This document shows, one piece after another, positions 61,176 through 64,000 of a stretch of 64,000 nt of DNA. Origin of the DNA: Natranaeroarchaeum sulfidigenes (GTDB lineage Archaea > Halobacteriota > Halobacteria > Halobacteriales > Natronoarchaeaceae); the NCBI RefSeq assembly GCF_017094485.1, contig NZ_CP064786.1, positions 124,001-188,000 on the forward strand, written 5' to 3'. Positions within the stretch are counted from its first letter, which is position 1, and the number at the start of each line of letters is the position of its first letter. Below the pieces are notes generated by a model. That model saw only the letters and a list, made by a program, of their open reading frames with translations. It was not told the DNA's origin and did not search any database. A program made the translations under genes and the position numbers.

Positions 61176-62822
61176 ATGACCCGCAACACAGACTCCCGTG
61201 ACGCCAGCGCATCGCCGTCCGAACGAGACGCCTCGGACGGGGAGAACTGGCGTTCGTCGGCCCACCTCCGGACCGACGGTGCGGGAGCCGACAGCGCCGC
61301 CGGGGCCGACGAGGTCGCCCTCGACCCGTGGGGGTCCTCGTCGGTCGCGGACTACCGCAAACTGTTCGAGGAGTTCGGTATCGCCGAGTTCGAGGAACTC
61401 CTGGACTCGGTGCCGAATCCCCACTACCTGATGCGTCGCGGCGTGATCTTCGGTCACCGTGATTACGAACCGGTCGCCGCAGCGATGCGCGAGAACGAAC
61501 CGTTTGCCGTCCTGTCGGGCTTTATGCCGACTGGCGATCCCCACATCGGCCACAAACTCGTCTTCGACGAGATCATCTGGCATCAACAGCAGGGCGGGGA
61601 CGCCTACGGATTGATCGCCGATCTGGAAGCCCACAGCGCCCGCGGGCTCACCTGGGACGAGATTGACCAGCACGCCGAGAGCTACATCCTCTCCCTGCTC
61701 GCGCTCGGCTTCGATCCCGAAGAGGGCACGCTGTATCGGCAGTCGGCAAACCGCGAGGTACAGGATCTGGCCTTCGAGCTTGGGATCGAAGCGAACTACT
61801 CGGAGCTGGGATCGATCTACGGTTTCGACGGCGAGACCGATGTTTCGCACATGCAAAGCGTCGTCACGCAGATGGCCGACATCCTCTACCCGCAGGTCGC
61901 TGACGAGCCAAAGCCGACGGTGATCCCAGTCGGTCCCGACCAGGATCCGCATATGCGTCTCGCGCGCGACCTCGCGGCTCGAACCCGGTTCTTCGGCGTC
62001 ACCGAGGCGTACGCGAGCTTCGAGGCAACCGAGGATGAACGCGAGCTGATCGCGGAGGCATACGCAGCGCTTGACGGCGAGGCGGCCCGCACGGATGCCG
62101 ACCGCGATACCGTTCGGTGCGAGGACATCGCCGACTGGCTCCGCGAGCACGAACCAGCGCCCGAGGACGAGCGCCAGTCAGCCATGGAGAAACTCGACGC
62201 CGCGGGCAAGGAGCCGGTTCGCCCCCGCGTCAGGCTCCTCGATCGGAACGCCACCGAGGAGGCCTTCGAGGCGCTGATCGACGCAGTCGAGGGTGAAAAA
62301 CGCGTCTACGAGAATCACGTCGACACGTTCGAGCTCACCCGTGCGGACGCCGACGAGCTCGCCCGGCAGGTCGAACTCGACCACGGCGGTTACGGCTTCC
62401 TGCCCCCGTCGTCGATCTACCACCGCTTTATGACCGGTCTCACCGGCGGCAAGATGTCATCCTCGATCCCAGCGAGCCACATCTCGCTGCTGGACGATCC
62501 CGAGGAGGGGTACGACAAGGTCAAATCCGCGACCACGGGCGGCCGCGAAACAGCCGAAAAACAGCGCGAACTCGGCGGGAAAGCCGACGAGTGCCCGGTC
62601 TACGAGCTGTACGCCTACTTGCTCGCGGACGATGACGACGAGTTCGCAACGGAGGTCTACGAGGAATGTGTCGGGGGCGAACGGCTCTGTGGCGGGTGCA
62701 AGGAACAGGCCGCCGAGCTGATGGCCGAGTTCCTCGAAGAGCATCAGGAGAAACGCGACGAGTGGGCCGAGAAACTTGACGAGCTGGATATCGAACTCGA
62801 CAGCGATCGAGCGCGTCGGTAA
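61176..62822 (+). CDS. trpS: Tryptophanyl-tRNA synthetase
   Basis: A 548-residue class I synthetase. A hydrophilic acidic N-terminus (about 1-65) is typical of haloarchaea. The HIGH-like motif PHIGHK is near residue 122 and KMSSS near 425 (GGKMSSSIPASHI). DPDQDPHMRLARDLA and SGFMPTGDPH are tryptophanyl features. An insertion with many Glu and Asp occurs at about 290-360. Its place after endA is conserved in many haloarchaea, which fits the need to splice tRNA-Trp before it is charged. Confidence 0.94.
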   Translation: MTRNTDSRDASASPSERDASDGENWRSSAHLRTDGAGADSAAGADEVALDPWGSSSVADYRKLFEEFGIAEFEELLDSVPNPHYLMRRGVIFGHRDYEPVAAAMRENEPFAVLSGFMPTGDPHIGHKLVFDEIIWHQQQGGDAYGLIADLEAHSARGLTWDEIDQHAESYILSLLALGFDPEEGTLYRQSANREVQDLAFELGIEANYSELGSIYGFDGETDVSHMQSVVTQMADILYPQVADEPKPTVIPVGPDQDPHMRLARDLAARTRFFGVTEAYASFEATEDERELIAEAYAALDGEAARTDADRDTVRCEDIADWLREHEPAPEDERQSAMEKLDAAGKEPVRPRVRLLDRNATEEAFEALIDAVEGEKRVYENHVDTFELTRADADELARQVELDHGGYGFLPPSSIYHRFMTGLTGGKMSSSIPASHISLLDDPEEGYDKVKSATTGGRETAEKQRELGGKADECPVYELYAYLLADDDDEFATEVYEECVGGERLCGGCKEQAAELMAEFLEEHQEKRDEWAEKLDELDIELDSDRARR

Positions 62823-62894
62823 CCCCACCAGTCGACGAATCCTTTTCGCTAGCCCGCCGTGAAATTTTTCACCCCGCTTGCAGTACCCGTAGCT

Positions 62895-63869
62895 ATGTCT
62901 ACGCGTCTCGATCCTCTCAGACAGCCCGAGTACATCGGTGAGAACCGGTGTACACCCTGTACCGTGGTCAACGTCTGTATTGCGGCCCTGCTGGCGGTGG
63001 CGGTCGGCGTGGCGTTCCCACTGGCTGGCGTCGTCGTCTTCGTCTTCTCGCTGGCGGCGATCTACCTCCGCGGGTATCTCGTTCCCGGAACGCCTACGCT
63101 GACGAAACGGTATCTTCCTGACCGGGTGCTTGCGCTGTTCGACAAGGAGCCCGCGTCGACCGACGAGTTCGTCCCGGCAGCCGACGCTGCGACCGGTCAC
63201 GGAGAGGCCGATAGCGAGAGCCCGTCAGTCGAGGCCGGGCACGGGGCGACGCCGGGTACTCCCGATGCGACGGCGACCGGAGCGGATCCCGAGACGGCGT
63301 CGTCGACTGACCCCGCCGATGACGCCGACGCGCCCGAGCCCGATATCGTCCCCGAGCAACTCCTCGGCGACCTCGACGTCGTCGAGCCCTGTGAGTCGGT
63401 CGACGACCTCTGTCTCACCGAGGCCTTCGAGCGGTCGTGGCTCGACGCCACCGAGCGCCACCGCGACGACGTGCTCGATCCTGACCTCCTCGCGCCGCTT
63501 TTTGACGCCGACGCCGAGCGGATCGAGGTTACCGACAACGAGGAGTCCGTCGTCGTCGAGGCAACCGGTGTCGGCCGCCAGCGCTGGCTCTCGACTGGCG
63601 CGTTGCTCGCCGACGCGACGGCGAACGAGCGGCTATTGGCCGAACACGACCGCTGGGCCGCGCTTGCGCCACACCAGCGACTCCCCATTTTGAAGGCGCT
63701 CAGATCCTTCCTGCCGACCTGCCCGCTCTGTGAGGGGTCGATCGAGATGGGCGAGGAGACGGTCGAGTCGTGCTGTCGGTCCTGGGAGGTCGTAGCAGTT
63801 GCCTGTAACGATTGCGAGCAGCGGTATCTGGAAGTCGACGCGAAAACGATCGAGGGGGCAGTGGAGTAG
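62895..63869 (+). CDS. Haloarchaeal membrane and zinc-motif protein, unknown function
   Basis: A 324-residue protein taking the ATG at 62895 (MSTRLDPLRQPEYIG). An N-terminal ENRCTPCTVVN pair precedes two hydrophobic helices (about 30-65). A disordered Asp/Ala/Pro/Thr linker of about 90 residues follows. The C-terminal 170 residues have LPTCPLCEGSIEMGEETVESCC and ACNDC, a cysteine-rich zinc-like site. It looks like a membrane-anchored cytoplasmic domain. No function is known to me. It follows trpS by 72 bases. Confidence 0.75.
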   Translation: MSTRLDPLRQPEYIGENRCTPCTVVNVCIAALLAVAVGVAFPLAGVVVFVFSLAAIYLRGYLVPGTPTLTKRYLPDRVLALFDKEPASTDEFVPAADAATGHGEADSESPSVEAGHGATPGTPDATATGADPETASSTDPADDADAPEPDIVPEQLLGDLDVVEPCESVDDLCLTEAFERSWLDATERHRDDVLDPDLLAPLFDADAERIEVTDNEESVVVEATGVGRQRWLSTGALLADATANERLLAEHDRWAALAPHQRLPILKALRSFLPTCPLCEGSIEMGEETVESCCRSWEVVAVACNDCEQRYLEVDAKTIEGAVE

Positions 63870-63922
63870 CAATCTCGGACTGTGCCGCGGGTCGCTCAAC
63901 CAGGGAACGTGACTCAGGACGA

Positions 63923-64000
63923 TTACGCTCCGTCGTCGAGCCAGTCGGCGTCGTCCGGCTCGGCACGGTGATCGCCGACTGTTGCCCGGTTGACTTCGCC
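63923..64000 (-). CDS. C-terminus of an unidentified protein (partial)
   Basis: The reverse strand enters from the right edge and reads 25 codons (GEVNRATVGDHRAEPDDADW...) to a TAA at 63923. The acidic DDADWLDDGA end is typical of haloarchaeal proteins. Too little is inside the window to name it. Confidence 0.5.
   Translation of the reverse strand, partial: GEVNRATVGDHRAEPDDADWLDDGA

Overview
The window is a 64 kb chromosomal segment of a haloarchaeon (class Halobacteria). The evidence is the GC-rich sequence with strong G/C at third codon positions, very acidic proteins, archaeal information-processing genes (TBP, aIF1A, two RFC small subunits, Hel308, Hef, XPD, KEOPS Cgi121, tRNA-splicing endonuclease, SAMP2-type ubiquitin-like modifier), twin-arginine signals, and many probably leaderless genes with a TATA-like element about 25 bases before the ATG. 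I do not assign a genus. About 68 protein genes are supported, plus several small or doubtful ones. I found no rRNA, tRNA, CRISPR array or complete insertion sequence.

Layout. 1-5.5 kb: transport and ion homeostasis (amino-acid permease fragment, a divergent Lrp/TrkA-C regulator with a UspA protein, two overlapping CPA2 antiporters). 5.3-11.8 kb: a small membrane protein, MscS channel, Hef, cytochrome P450, MsrA, p27-type zinc protein. 12-18.5 kb: malate dehydrogenase, GNAT, [3Fe-4S] ferredoxin, Hel308-Cgi121 operon, VapBC-like pair, lipoprotein. 18.5-24.2 kb: XPD, TspO, then a membrane-anchored winged-helix regulator beside a secreted His-rich repeat protein, RFC small subunit, membrane protein. 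24.3-30.2 kb: SAMP2, solitary trpB, GNAT-RIO1-aIF1A, a repetitive non-coding block, DUF460 protein. 30.3-32.4 kb: TetR regulator and a low-GC island with a frameshifted Tat-exported protein and an unreported 51-residue membrane protein. 32.4-38.7 kb: RNase Z, second RFC small subunit, Trm-G10, TBP, membrane proteins, HisG. 38.7-47.1 kb: SAH deaminase, acidic secreted repeat protein, two MATE exporters flanking S-adenosylhomocysteinase, HisS. 47.3-56 kb: EamA transporter, TRAM protein, nicotinamidase-like and VOC proteins, M23-fold protein, LplA-like ligase, DedA, dihydroorotase, AAC(3)-like acetyltransferase, DUF5806, DoxX. 56-64 kb: Ski2-like helicase with Sec63 region, HAD hydrolase, DUF91/zinc-ribbon protein, EndA, TrpS, zinc/membrane protein, and the end of one more gene.

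How the genes may work together. SAH deaminase and S-adenosylhomocysteinase are alternative routes for the by-product of methylation. EndA and TrpS sit together, which fits the intron in haloarchaeal tRNA-Trp. The clearest candidates for something undescribed are: (1) the Met/His-loop membrane regulator with the His-rich secreted protein, possibly a metal-response module; (2) the low-GC island pairing a Tat-exported protein, split by one extra G in a G5 run, with a tiny two-helix membrane protein; (3) a bipartite motif shared at almost the same distance upstream of ahcY and pyrC; and (4) nested inverted repeats before the VapBC-like pair.
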